Assembly: GCF_040640155.1 (NCBI RefSeq)
Contig: NZ_JBFABE010000019.1
Coordinates: 61,606-125,605, forward strand
Source of the DNA: Streptosporangium sp040640155
Lineage (GTDB): Bacteria; Actinomycetota; Actinomycetes; Streptosporangiales; Streptosporangiaceae
DNA length: 64,000 bases
Reading direction: 5' to 3'
Program-made: the position numbers and the translations under genes
Part shown: in pieces, positions 16,245-24,193 of the stretch
Position numbering within the stretch: the stretch's first letter is position 1
Layout of the letters: each line of letters begins with the position of its first letter
Notes under the pieces: model-generated
What the model saw: only the letters and a program-made list of their open reading frames with translations
What the model was told of the DNA's origin: nothing
The model's database searches: none

Positions 16245-17888
16245 ATGCCCGAACTCCTGTCCAGGCGTGGCCATATGGGCGTTCCCGACGCCGGATCGTT
16301 TGGAGTCTGCTCCGTGACGAGTTCACTTTCCGATGTCCAGAGTTCCTTTCCCGAACCGGCGACCGGCGAAGGCCCCCGGTCACCCGTGCCGGACCTCACC
16401 GCGGCCTTCGACCCCGAACGTTTCCACGACGGCGCCGTGGAGATCGTCGGCCGCCTGACGACGTACCTGGGCGACCGGTCGGTCCGGGGGCTCGACCTCC
16501 TCGACCCGGCGGTGCTGCTGAAGGCCGCCCGGGAGTTGATGACCCCGGAGCGGCGGCGCGTCGCCGACTTCGACGCCGACCGGGTGAACCGGATCGTCGA
16601 CCTCTACACCGGGACCGGCATCCCGGTCTACTCACCCGGCTACATGGGGCGGCAGTTCTCCGGCGTGGTGCCGCTGGCCGGCCTCATCGACCTGGTCGGC
16701 TCGGTGGTCAACCAGCCCTCCTCCTTCTACGAGGCCGGGCAGCTCCCCAGCGTCGCCGAGCGGCTCATGGCCGACGAGCTCAACCGCTTCATCGGCTGGG
16801 ACCGCGACCGGTTCGCCATGGTGACGACCTCGGGCGGTTCCCTGGCCAACCTGACCGCGCTGCTGGCCGCCCGCAACCGCGCCTTCCCGCAGATCTGGAC
16901 GCGCGGCACCGGCGGCATGTCGGGCCTTCCGGCCGTCGCGGTCAGCGAGGAGGCCCACTACAGCGTGACCCGCGCGGCCGGGGTGCTCGGCATCGGGGAA
17001 CGGCAGATCATCCGGCTCCCGGTCGACCGTGCCGGGCGGATCCGCCCCGACCTGGCCGGCCCGGCGCTGGCCGAGGCGCTCCGGCGCGGCCTGCGGCCGT
17101 TCTGCCTGGTGGCGTCGGCCGGGACCACGTCGATGGGCGCCTTCGACCCGCTGGAGGAGCTCGCGGCCGTGGCGGCACGGTACGGGCTCTGGCTGCACGT
17201 GGACGGGGCACACGGGGCGAGCCTGCTGCTGTCGGACCGCCACCGCGACAGACTGCGCGGCATCGAGCGGGCCGACTCGCTGACCTGGGACGCGCACAAG
17301 ATGCTGTTCATGCCGGCGCCGTGCACGCTGCTCTTCTACCGCGACGGCTCGGCGGCGCGCGACGCGTTCCGGCAGCGCGCCAGCTACGTCTTCGACGAGG
17401 AACCGGACCTCTACAGCGCCTACGACAGCGCGGGCAAGAACCTCGAGTGCACCAAGCGCCCGATGATCATGCCGCTCTGGACGGTCTGGTCGGTCTACGG
17501 CCCGGCGCTGTTCGCGCAGAAGATCGACCGCTTGTGCGCGACGGCCCGGCAGGCGTACCGGATGCTCGCCGCCGAGCCCGACTTCGCCGTGGCGCACGAA
17601 CCGGAGTCCAACATCGTGTGCTTCCGGTACCTGCCGGACGGCCTGGAGCCGGCGTCCGCGCACCGGCTGCAACTGGAGATCCGCAACCGGATCCGGGGCG
17701 GCGGGCGCTTCTTCATCTCCAAGGTCGACATCGAGGGGGTGGCGGCGCTGCGCGTGGTGGTGATGAACCACCTGATCGACGCCGACCACCTGGCCATGCT
17801 CATCACCGAGATCAGGGACATCGGGCAACGGGTGCTGCGGGCGAGCGCCACGACCCGCCACGACCAGCCGAACGGGAGTCATTCATGA
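16245..17888 (+). CDS. PLP-dependent group II amino acid decarboxylase, 547 aa
   Basis: This is a fold-type I PLP enzyme of the DDC/glutamate/2,4-diaminobutyrate decarboxylase family. Cofactor features are the ring-stacking His238 (EEAHYSV), SAGTTSMGAFDPL (about 286-298), Asp320 in HVDGAHGA and Schiff-base Lys352 in TWDAHKMLF. Such enzymes remove CO2 from an amino acid to give an amine; the substrate cannot be deduced here. The start is uncertain: ATG 16245 lacks a strong binding site, and ATG 16275 or GTG 16314 are possible. The stop overlaps the next start by 4 nt. It heads a six-gene operon with an adenylate-forming enzyme and four AidA/PixA-like proteins. Confidence 0.88.
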   Translation: MPELLSRRGHMGVPDAGSFGVCSVTSSLSDVQSSFPEPATGEGPRSPVPDLTAAFDPERFHDGAVEIVGRLTTYLGDRSVRGLDLLDPAVLLKAARELMTPERRRVADFDADRVNRIVDLYTGTGIPVYSPGYMGRQFSGVVPLAGLIDLVGSVVNQPSSFYEAGQLPSVAERLMADELNRFIGWDRDRFAMVTTSGGSLANLTALLAARNRAFPQIWTRGTGGMSGLPAVAVSEEAHYSVTRAAGVLGIGERQIIRLPVDRAGRIRPDLAGPALAEALRRGLRPFCLVASAGTTSMGAFDPLEELAAVAARYGLWLHVDGAHGASLLLSDRHRDRLRGIERADSLTWDAHKMLFMPAPCTLLFYRDGSAARDAFRQRASYVFDEEPDLYSAYDSAGKNLECTKRPMIMPLWTVWSVYGPALFAQKIDRLCATARQAYRMLAAEPDFAVAHEPESNIVCFRYLPDGLEPASAHRLQLEIRNRIRGGGRFFISKVDIEGVAALRVVVMNHLIDADHLAMLITEIRDIGQRVLRASATTRHDQPNGSHS

Positions 17889-19426
17889 CCATGACGGGTT
17901 TGGACGTCGCCGCCTCGGCGGCGCTGGCGGAACGGCTGATCCCCGAGGAGGAGCTGCGGCCCCGCTCGGTGGACGACGTCCTCCGGCTGCCGTCGTTCGC
18001 GGAGAGGCTGGAGGAGTGCGGGCGGCTCACCGGGATCCCGTACTGCGAGTCCCCGCTCGACCTGCAGAACGCGCTGGTGTTCCGGCGGCTGCGGCAGCTC
18101 GTCGGCATCGCCCTGCTCAACCCGCTGTGGCGCGAGCGGCTGCACCACTTCGGGATCCGCGACGTCCCCGCCGACATGTCCGAGTGGGAGCGGATCCCCC
18201 TGTCGGACAAGACCGTGCAGCGGGACATGTTCATGGGCGCGCGGGCCGGCATGGTCGTGCCGCTGGAGCGCGGCGGGTTCGAGGTGGTGGCCAGCGGCGG
18301 CACCGGCGACGGCAGGCCCCTGGAGATCGTGTACTCCCTGCGGGAGCTGCGCGACACCTACCGCATCTCCGGGGCGTTCATGGGCGCCTACCAGCTCGGC
18401 CGCTACCTGCGCGGCCCCGCTCCGCGCTGGCTGTTCACCACCCTGGCCGACTACCAGATGTGGAGCAGCGGGACCATGGTCGGCGGCGTCCTGTCGCACG
18501 TCCCGGGGGTCAACTACATCGGCGCGGGGCCGGTGAGCGCGCCGGTGCTGGAGCACATGTTCTCCTACCCCGGTCACAAGGCGCTGATGGGCATCACCGC
18601 CGGCGTCGCGCTCCTGCCCGAGCTGGGCGCGGCCCTGTCCCCGCACGCCAGGGCGAGCTTCCGGGTCGCCATGTACGGCAGCGGCTCCCTGCCGCAGCGC
18701 AAGCGCGACGAGCTGCAGGCGTTCTTCCCCAACGTGTCGATCCTCAGCTACTTCGCCGCGACCCAGGCCGAGTGCGTCGGGCTGCAGCTCGACCACACCT
18801 CGCCGGCGCTGTCGGCCGTGCCGGGGCTGCACCTGGTGGAGATCGTCGACGAGCAGGGCCGTGCCGTCGCCGAGGGCGAGGAGGGCGAGCTGGTCGTCAC
18901 CCGGCTGCACGCCGACGAGACGCCGCTGCTCCGGCTCAAGCTGGGCGACCGGATGATCCGCCGCCCCGCCCTGGAGGGGGCCGGGCCGCGTACCGAGCGG
19001 TTCGAGTTCGCCGGGCGCACCGCCGACGTGCTGCACCTCAACGACAGCCAGTACTCGGCGACGCTGGCGTACGCGGCCCTGCGCGGGCGGCTTCGCTCGA
19101 CAGGCGGCGTCGACCTGGACCTGATCGCGCACGAGGTCCAGTTCCACAACCACCGTGAGGACCGGACCCTCACCCTGCTGGCGGCGGTGGACGACCCCGA
19201 GGGGGCGGCCGCGGCCGTCGAGCACGCCCTCGGCCCGAGCGGGACGAGGCAGTTGTTCGTCCAGGCGCTGCCGAGCTCGCTGTCGCTCTTCAACGACCGG
19301 GAGGCCAACGCGGCGGCCATCGAGCAGACCGGATACGGGTTCCGGCTGGAGTTCGTCCCCCGCTCCTCGCCGCGGATCGAGCGGACCACCGTCGGCAAGA
19401 CGCCGCTGGTCAGGGACCGGGGCTGA
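17885..19426 (+). CDS. Adenylate-forming enzyme, PaaK/EhpF-like, 513 aa
   Basis: The layout is that of the phenylacetate-CoA-ligase branch of adenylate-forming enzymes. There is a P-loop-like ASGGTGDGRP (about 137-146), a FAATQAE acid-activation motif (about 289), EGEEGELVVTRL and LKLGDRM before the hinge, an FAGRTADVL motif, and a C-terminal VGKTPLV that may contain the catalytic Lys. It would activate a carboxylic acid as an acyl-AMP. The architecture also recalls EhpF-type phenazine enzymes, which is a family impression from memory. No CoA-ligase assignment is certain. It overlaps the decarboxylase gene by 4 nt, so amine formation and acyl activation may be linked. Confidence 0.75.
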   Translation: MTMTGLDVAASAALAERLIPEEELRPRSVDDVLRLPSFAERLEECGRLTGIPYCESPLDLQNALVFRRLRQLVGIALLNPLWRERLHHFGIRDVPADMSEWERIPLSDKTVQRDMFMGARAGMVVPLERGGFEVVASGGTGDGRPLEIVYSLRELRDTYRISGAFMGAYQLGRYLRGPAPRWLFTTLADYQMWSSGTMVGGVLSHVPGVNYIGAGPVSAPVLEHMFSYPGHKALMGITAGVALLPELGAALSPHARASFRVAMYGSGSLPQRKRDELQAFFPNVSILSYFAATQAECVGLQLDHTSPALSAVPGLHLVEIVDEQGRAVAEGEEGELVVTRLHADETPLLRLKLGDRMIRRPALEGAGPRTERFEFAGRTADVLHLNDSQYSATLAYAALRGRLRSTGGVDLDLIAHEVQFHNHREDRTLTLLAAVDDPEGAAAAVEHALGPSGTRQLFVQALPSSLSLFNDREANAAAIEQTGYGFRLEFVPRSSPRIERTTVGKTPLVRDRG

Positions 19427-19474
19427 GCACGGGGCGACCCGCGCGCCCGAACGACATCCGACAAGGGAGGAACG

Positions 19475-19984
19475 TTGAAACAGAGGATCAGCATCGTCGT
19501 GATGGTCGACGCCGTCGGGGCGTTGTCCGACCGGACGCTGCACAACGGCAACATCTCGCTGGTGGACGACAGCTCGGCGGGAAGCAAGCACCAGGGCACC
19601 CCCGACCTCGTCACGGCGGTGTCCCCGGGGCAGGTCGTCCAGTGGACGCCCATCCACATAGACGTGCAGACCCCGGTCGAGATCCAGTCCATCGAGTTCC
19701 TGTCCGGCGGGGCCGCCCCGGCCCCGGCCGGGGCGGCCGCGATGCCCCGCCCGGCGGGCCACTCCGCCGCGGCCTCCCACCCGGCACCCGCCGCCGCGTC
19801 CGGGACGGGGGTCGACGCCGTCGGTTCCAACGGGCGCGAGAACTACGACCTGCTGGTGTGGGAGGGCATCGTGCCCCACGGCATGACGCCCGGCGTCCCG
19901 TACAGGTACCGGCTCGCCCTCAGGCTCCACGAAGGACCCAACAGCGTGCTGCACATCGACTCGCCCGCGCTGATGTGCGTGTGA
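19475..19984 (+). CDS. AidA/PixA-like paralogue 1, 169 aa
   Basis: The pattern shared by all four proteins is visible: a first strand with Val-Asp (VVMVDAVGAL), an N-x-x-L-V-D-D region, GTPDLVTAVSPGQVVQW, and a closing YRYRLALRLHEG beta pair. This resembles the AidA/PixA inclusion-body protein family (PixA of Xenorhabdus, AidA of quorum-sensing proteobacteria), but similarity is low. An Ala/Pro-rich insert (about residues 72-110) interrupts the middle. It starts at TTG 19475, four nt after AAGGGAGG (19463-19470). There is no signal peptide, so it is probably cytosolic. Confidence 0.7.
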   Translation: MKQRISIVVMVDAVGALSDRTLHNGNISLVDDSSAGSKHQGTPDLVTAVSPGQVVQWTPIHIDVQTPVEIQSIEFLSGGAAPAPAGAAAMPRPAGHSAAASHPAPAAASGTGVDAVGSNGRENYDLLVWEGIVPHGMTPGVPYRYRLALRLHEGPNSVLHIDSPALMCV

Positions 19985-20009
19985 GCCCCGTTCCCCGAAA
20001 GGCGGTTCC

Positions 20010-20792
20010 ATGGCCCAGCAACACGGGATCATCGTGCTCTTCGACGTCGAGAACGCGCTCCGGACGCGCTCGCTCGACGGCAACACGTACTGGTTCGACA
20101 ACATGAAGCTGTTCGGCTCCACCGGGGTGGGCAGCGAGCAGCTGGTGACGATCGTGCCCGGCACCCACTACCTCGACGGGTCGCAGGCGACCGAGCAGGT
20201 GCTGAACTGGCTGCCCGCGGCGCTGGGGTCGATCCCCCCGACGGTGCCGCGCAACTACCTGGCCGAGCAGGGGCGCGCCGACGACCGGCGCACGCTGGAC
20301 GAGCTGGCCGGGCTCGACGCCGCGGGCGGCGTGGAGGAGGACGACGTCAAGCGGCTGCAGCGGCGGGTCGGCAAGCGCGCCCGCAAGCCGGCGAGCGGGC
20401 GCGGCCTCACCGAGGCCAAGCTGCTGGACGTCACCGGCAGGACCACGACCAGCTCCGACGCGTACAACTACCCGGCTCCGGTGATCACCGACATCACCGG
20501 CCCGGCCGTCACCGAGAAGATCATGTATCCGGCCCAGTACGGGTCACCCGACATGATCTACGACGGCTGGTACTGGGCCGCGACCGTGGACACGAGCCGG
20601 CCCGGGGTCTACCGGTACACGATGCACATCCAGCTTCACGAACTGGTCGAGCGGAACGACGAGCTGGTCTGGGAGTCGGTGGACCTGACCTGCGAGTCCA
20701 ATCTCAAGATCATCAACGATCCGAAGCGTAACGGGTTCACCGGTGCCGGAGTGGGCGTCCTGCCCCTGCCGCCCGTCCCGGTCACCGGCTGA
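20010..20792 (+). CDS. AidA/PixA-like paralogue 2, 260 aa
   Basis: This is the longest of the four. The N-terminal block (IIVLFDVENALRTRSLDGNTYWFDN, GVGSEQLVTIVPGTHY) and C-terminal block (DGWYWAATVDTSRPGVYRYTMHIQL) match the paralogues. Between them lies a polar helical insertion of about 90 residues (about 80-170) rich in Arg, Glu and Asp. The YWAATV...PGVYRY arrangement is the part most like PixA. GAAAGGCGG precedes ATG 20010. There is no signal peptide or membrane helix. The insertion may be a binding or oligomerisation region; that is inference. Confidence 0.72.
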   Translation: MAQQHGIIVLFDVENALRTRSLDGNTYWFDNMKLFGSTGVGSEQLVTIVPGTHYLDGSQATEQVLNWLPAALGSIPPTVPRNYLAEQGRADDRRTLDELAGLDAAGGVEEDDVKRLQRRVGKRARKPASGRGLTEAKLLDVTGRTTTSSDAYNYPAPVITDITGPAVTEKIMYPAQYGSPDMIYDGWYWAATVDTSRPGVYRYTMHIQLHELVERNDELVWESVDLTCESNLKIINDPKRNGFTGAGVGVLPLPPVPVTG

Positions 20793-20832
20793 CCCCGATC
20801 CGAGCCGGAGCATCTTCGAGCGGAGGAACCGC

Positions 20833-21309
20833 ATGCCCCCGAGGAACAGACAGCCCGAACGCCGGCCCGCCCAGGCCGCCCAGACCGCCCGGCCCGTGAC
20901 GATCACCGCGGTGGTCGACCCGGTGGCCGCGCTGGCGTCGGAGAACCTGGACGACAACCTCTACCTCTACGACACCAACAAGCCCGCCGGGTCCACCGGT
21001 TTCGGCACCCCCGAGTTGCACAGCCGGGTACGCAAGGGCGACACCCTGCTGTGGAACGTGATCCCGCTGGAGTGCGAGACCTACGTGTCCCTCGCCGACG
21101 TCGAGATCGACCCGCGGATCGCCGAGCCCGCCCGGAAGGTGTATCCGGGGACCGACATCGTGTTCTGGACCGCCGAGGTCAAGCAGGACCTCACCGAGCC
21201 GGTCCCGTACCGGCTCTCGTTCCTGCTCGGCACCGTCGCCACGCCGTTCACCCCCACCGCCCGGCCGGCCCTGGCCGGCCCCGCCAACGAGGGAAAGGAA
21301 GGCCGATGA
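20833..21309 (+). CDS. AidA/PixA-like paralogue 3, 158 aa
   Basis: After a short basic, Gln/Ala-rich N-terminus (about 25 residues) come the shared blocks: TITAVVDPVAALASENLDDN, LYLYDTNKPAGSTGFGTPEL and KGDTLLWNVIPLE. It ends with a TEPVPYRLSFLL beta pair. The Tyr-Trp motif is replaced by IVFWTAEV. GGAGG precedes ATG 20833. The stop overlaps paralogue 4 by 4 nt (ATGA at 21306-21309), which suggests equal expression and perhaps a hetero-oligomer. Confidence 0.72.
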   Translation: MPPRNRQPERRPAQAAQTARPVTITAVVDPVAALASENLDDNLYLYDTNKPAGSTGFGTPELHSRVRKGDTLLWNVIPLECETYVSLADVEIDPRIAEPARKVYPGTDIVFWTAEVKQDLTEPVPYRLSFLLGTVATPFTPTARPALAGPANEGKEGR

Positions 21310-21854
21310 CCCAGGCGTACGCGGCCACGGACTTCACCGAACGCGGCCAGCTCAACTCCGTCCAGCTGAACGTGGTGACGCTCGTCGACATGGAGAGGGC
21401 CGCCGCGACGAAGTCCCTGGAGGGTTGCCTCTACATGATGGACAACAGCGTCGGCGGGATCGGACAGGGCAGCGACCATCTGGAGACCATCTGCAAGCAG
21501 GGCCAGGTGATCAACTGGATCATCCGCCCGATCGACATGCACCGCCGTACGGACGGCACCTGGCCCCCGATGCCGAAGATCAACAACATCGTCTTCCTCG
21601 ACATCGAGAAGGGCGACGAGGACGACGTCGCCGAGCGGCGGATCATGACCGAGCTCAAGGTCTACGGCGCTCCCGACCGGATGCGCGACCAGTACACCGC
21701 CGTCTACTACTACTGGGCCGGGGCGGTGATGAGCGAGGCGCGGGCGGGGCTCTACCGCTACCGCTTCGTCCTGGAACTGGAGAAGGAACACGGCACCGAC
21801 AAGCTGTACCTGAACTCGGCCCGCTATCCCGCCCTGCGGGTGCTGCCCGTCTGA
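21306..21854 (+). CDS. AidA/PixA-like paralogue 4, 182 aa
   Basis: Shared blocks are QLNVVTLVDMERAAATKSLE, YMMDNSVGGIGQGSDHLETI, KQGQVINWIIRPID and a C-terminal YYYWAGAVMSEARAGLYRYR. It ends in a strand-rich ALRVLPV. An acidic segment (IEKGDEDDVAERR, about residues 100-112) sits in the middle. It is the last gene of the operon, followed by tandem repeats and a strong hairpin. It keeps the YW-x4-V and G-x-YRY features that define the group, so it is unlikely to be decaying. Confidence 0.72.
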   Translation: MTQAYAATDFTERGQLNSVQLNVVTLVDMERAAATKSLEGCLYMMDNSVGGIGQGSDHLETICKQGQVINWIIRPIDMHRRTDGTWPPMPKINNIVFLDIEKGDEDDVAERRIMTELKVYGAPDRMRDQYTAVYYYWAGAVMSEARAGLYRYRFVLELEKEHGTDKLYLNSARYPALRVLPV

Positions 21855-21858
21855 CGCA

Positions 21859-22005
21859 CCCCGGGGTCGCGGGCGCGATCCCGGGGGCGACGGGCGTGAC
21901 ACCCGGGGTCGCGGGCGCGGCTCCCGGGGACGACGGGCGCGGCACCCGGGGGTCGTGAGCGCGGCCTCCGGGGCGACGGGCGCGGCACCCGGGGGCGCAG
22001 CCACG
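21859..22005. repeat. Degenerate GC-rich tandem repeat after the operon
   Basis: Imperfect copies of a unit of about 18-22 nt (CCCGGGGTCGCGGGCGCG and variants) fill the stretch between the last paralogue and the hairpin. No coding role is seen. Confidence 0.8.
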
Positions 22006-22010
22006 GAAGG

Positions 22011-22048
22011 AGGGCGGCCCATCGCCGGTCACGGCGATGGGCCGCCCT
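22011..22048. terminator. Perfect 17-bp hairpin ending the decarboxylase/AidA-like operon
   Basis: AGGGCGGCCCATCGCCG and its exact reverse complement flank a 4-nt loop (GTCA, 22028-22031). No long T-run follows, as is usual in very GC-rich actinomycetes. Position and perfection make a terminator the likely role, and it could also protect the mRNA 3' end. Confidence 0.85.
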
Positions 22049-22137
22049 TCCCGCGTCCCGGCAGGACCCCCGGGGCGCAACCCCGCGGGCCGGCCGCGCG
22101 CACGACCGGAGTCGCTCCGGAGAGGTGAAGCGTCGCG

Positions 22138-22215
22138 GAGCCGGCCGACCGCATCGGCGTCACCCGCCAGACCGTCATCGCCGTCGAGCAGGGCCGCTAC
22201 TCGCCCTCCCTTGAC
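22138..22215 (+). pseudogene. Fragment of an XRE-type regulator
   Basis: The plus strand reads ADRIGVTRQTVIAVEQGRYS, followed by PSL. This is the recognition helix region of the small YgzD/PF01381-type XRE regulators that usually end about 65 residues long. A stop lies immediately upstream in frame (TGA near 22126), and the frame runs into repeat sequence after 22215. It is a remnant of a lost regulator gene. Confidence 0.75.
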
Positions 22216-22342
22216 CCCGGCGGCAGCGGCGGCGATGCGGGGACTCGCATCGGGTGGGCGGCTCACCCGTACGTGCCGCGCCGCTCTCCCCGCGTCAGCG
22301 ACGCCAGTGGGCTCGGGTGAGCTCAGGTGGGCTCGGGTGGGC

Positions 22343-23899
22343 TCAGTGGTCGGCGAGTGTCTGCAGGATCGCCCGGACCTTGCCGACGTCGCCGTGCTGC
22401 GGGCCGTACTTGCGTTCGAGGTCGGGCAGCAGCTCCCCCAGCACCCTCTTGGCCCGCACCCGGTTGCCCGCGTCGAGTTCCATCATGCCGATCTTGCGGC
22501 GCAGTTCGAAGAGCCGCTCCTCGCTCGCGCCGAACCGCCGCTCGTCGGCCAGGAGCCGCTGGAGCTGGGCCAGGGCGAGATCCCTGTCGCCGATGGCCGC
22601 GTGACAGCCCGCCTCCATCAACCGGCAGCGCAGGGCGAGGTTGTTGTCCGGTCCCTCGACCGCGGCGACGTCGACGGCCAGCCGGTGGAACTCCGGCGCC
22701 GCCCGGCGGTAGTCGCCGGCCAGGAAGAGAAGCTCGGCGAGCTCGATCCGCAGTTCGACCACGTGGGAGGCGGTCGCCCCGAACGAGCTCGCGGCCGGTC
22801 CCGTCACCTCCGCCAGCAGGTCCGCCGCCTGACTGAAACGCCTCTGGCGCTTGAGGATCTCGGCGTCCCGCCGGGCACGTTCCAGGTCGGCGCGCTCGAT
22901 CTGGGCCAGTCCCGCGGTGCTCCTGATGCGCATCGGCCGCCGGTGATGGGCCGACCGGCGGTTGCGTTCCATCGAGGAGATGATGCGCCCGACGACGGTG
23001 GCGTACATCTGCATCGGGTGGGGGGCGTCGAGGTTCACGTAGCCGGGGAAGGGCGGCAGCTCGTGGCAGAAGTTCAGCAGCCGCTCGCAGACGACGCCGG
23101 CGTCGGGGGGCCGTTGCTCCGGCGACTTGGCGAGCATCCACAGGACGAGCCGTTCCAGCCCCTCGGGAACGTCGTACCGCCTGGCGCGCAGCGGGCGGGG
23201 GGACGCGTCGGTGTGGTTGCGCATCGTCGCCAGCGCCGTGGGGGCGGCGAACTGGTTCTTCCCGGTGAGCATCTCGTCCAGGATCACGCCGAGGGAGTAC
23301 AGGTCGCTGCGCGGGTCCGCCGTCCCGTTCATGGCCTGCTCGGGCGCCATGTAGGCGGGCGTGCCCAGCACCTCGCCCGTCCGGGTGAGGCTCGTGGTGT
23401 CGGCGGAGGCGAGCGCGGCGGCGATACCGAAGTCCAGTACCTTGACCGTGCCGTCGGGGCAGAGCATCAGGTTGCTCGGTTTGAGGTCGCGATGGACCAG
23501 CCCGCCCGCGTGGGCGACGCCCAGGACCGAGCAGACCTGGGCGGCGATGGCCACGGCCCAGGCGATCGGCGTCTCGGTCTCGCCGATCAGCACCGAGACC
23601 GGGCATCCCCTGACGAGCTGCATGACCATGTAGAGGTCGTCGCCGTGCGTCCCGCAGTCGTAGACGACGGGGACCCCGGGATGTTCCAGCCGGGCGGTGA
23701 TCCGTGACTCGCGGATGAAGCGCCGGGCGAGTTCCTCGTCGGGGCGGCCGTCGGAAAACCTGTCGACTTTGATGAATTTGATGGCGATCTGCCGGGCGAG
23801 ACGTTTGTCGTAGCCGAACCAGACCTCGCCCATTCCCCCGGCACGGCGGGACAGGGGGTCCAGCTCGTAGCGTCCGCCTATGATCGTCCCTCTGCTCAA
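22343..23899 (-). CDS. Soluble Ser/Thr protein kinase with helical-repeat tail, 518 aa
   Basis: The Hanks-type kinase domain (about 8-275) has a Gly loop (RRAGGMGEV, 18-26), catalytic Lys41, HRDLKPSN with Asp138, DFG 156-158 and GTPAYMAPEQ. The C-terminal part (about 335-515) is helical, with TPR-like pairs (ILKRQRRFSQAADLLAEV, FLAGDYRRAAPEFHRL). There is no transmembrane helix or PASTA domain, so it is a cytosolic signalling kinase. The first codon is TTG 23899 with GGAGGGG 9 nt upstream. It is convergent with the decarboxylase/AidA-like operon. Confidence 0.9.
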   Translation of the reverse strand: MSRGTIIGGRYELDPLSRRAGGMGEVWFGYDKRLARQIAIKFIKVDRFSDGRPDEELARRFIRESRITARLEHPGVPVVYDCGTHGDDLYMVMQLVRGCPVSVLIGETETPIAWAVAIAAQVCSVLGVAHAGGLVHRDLKPSNLMLCPDGTVKVLDFGIAAALASADTTSLTRTGEVLGTPAYMAPEQAMNGTADPRSDLYSLGVILDEMLTGKNQFAAPTALATMRNHTDASPRPLRARRYDVPEGLERLVLWMLAKSPEQRPPDAGVVCERLLNFCHELPPFPGYVNLDAPHPMQMYATVVGRIISSMERNRRSAHHRRPMRIRSTAGLAQIERADLERARRDAEILKRQRRFSQAADLLAEVTGPAASSFGATASHVVELRIELAELLFLAGDYRRAAPEFHRLAVDVAAVEGPDNNLALRCRLMEAGCHAAIGDRDLALAQLQRLLADERRFGASEERLFELRRKIGMMELDAGNRVRAKRVLGELLPDLERKYGPQHGDVGKVRAILQTLADH

Positions 23900-24193
23900 A
23901 ACGATCTGCCCCTCCAGAAATGCCCGGGTCCCCAGGAAAATGTAGCGCCCTCCGACTCCCGTCGTCTTGCGCGAATGTTCGCGCGGGCGGGGGCGGTGTC
24001 ATTCATGCGTTTCCCGGTGAACGCTCACGCCGAATGCCCCGTGTGCCTGCGGGCCGGGCGCTGCCCGTGTTCCCTTCCGGTCGATGAATCGAATTCGGAC
24101 GCGGCCGGACAGGACGATACGATGCGGGCCCGTTCCTGGACGCTGTGCGCGGCCCGTGGCGCACGATGGACAAGGCGCGACAGAATACGGTTT
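23900..24193. other. Divergent promoter region between kinase and dehydrogenase genes
   Basis: An open frame extends upstream of the dehydrogenase through this region (including CPVCLRAGRCPC) but has no homology to the enzyme family. I treat the region as the shared promoter region. No clear operator is seen. Confidence 0.4.

Noticed and set aside
24001..24193. N-terminal extension of the 2-hydroxyacid dehydrogenase with a Cys cluster
   Set aside because: The family domain starts at 24194. The extension has no conserved features and probably reflects non-stop sequence in GC-rich DNA.
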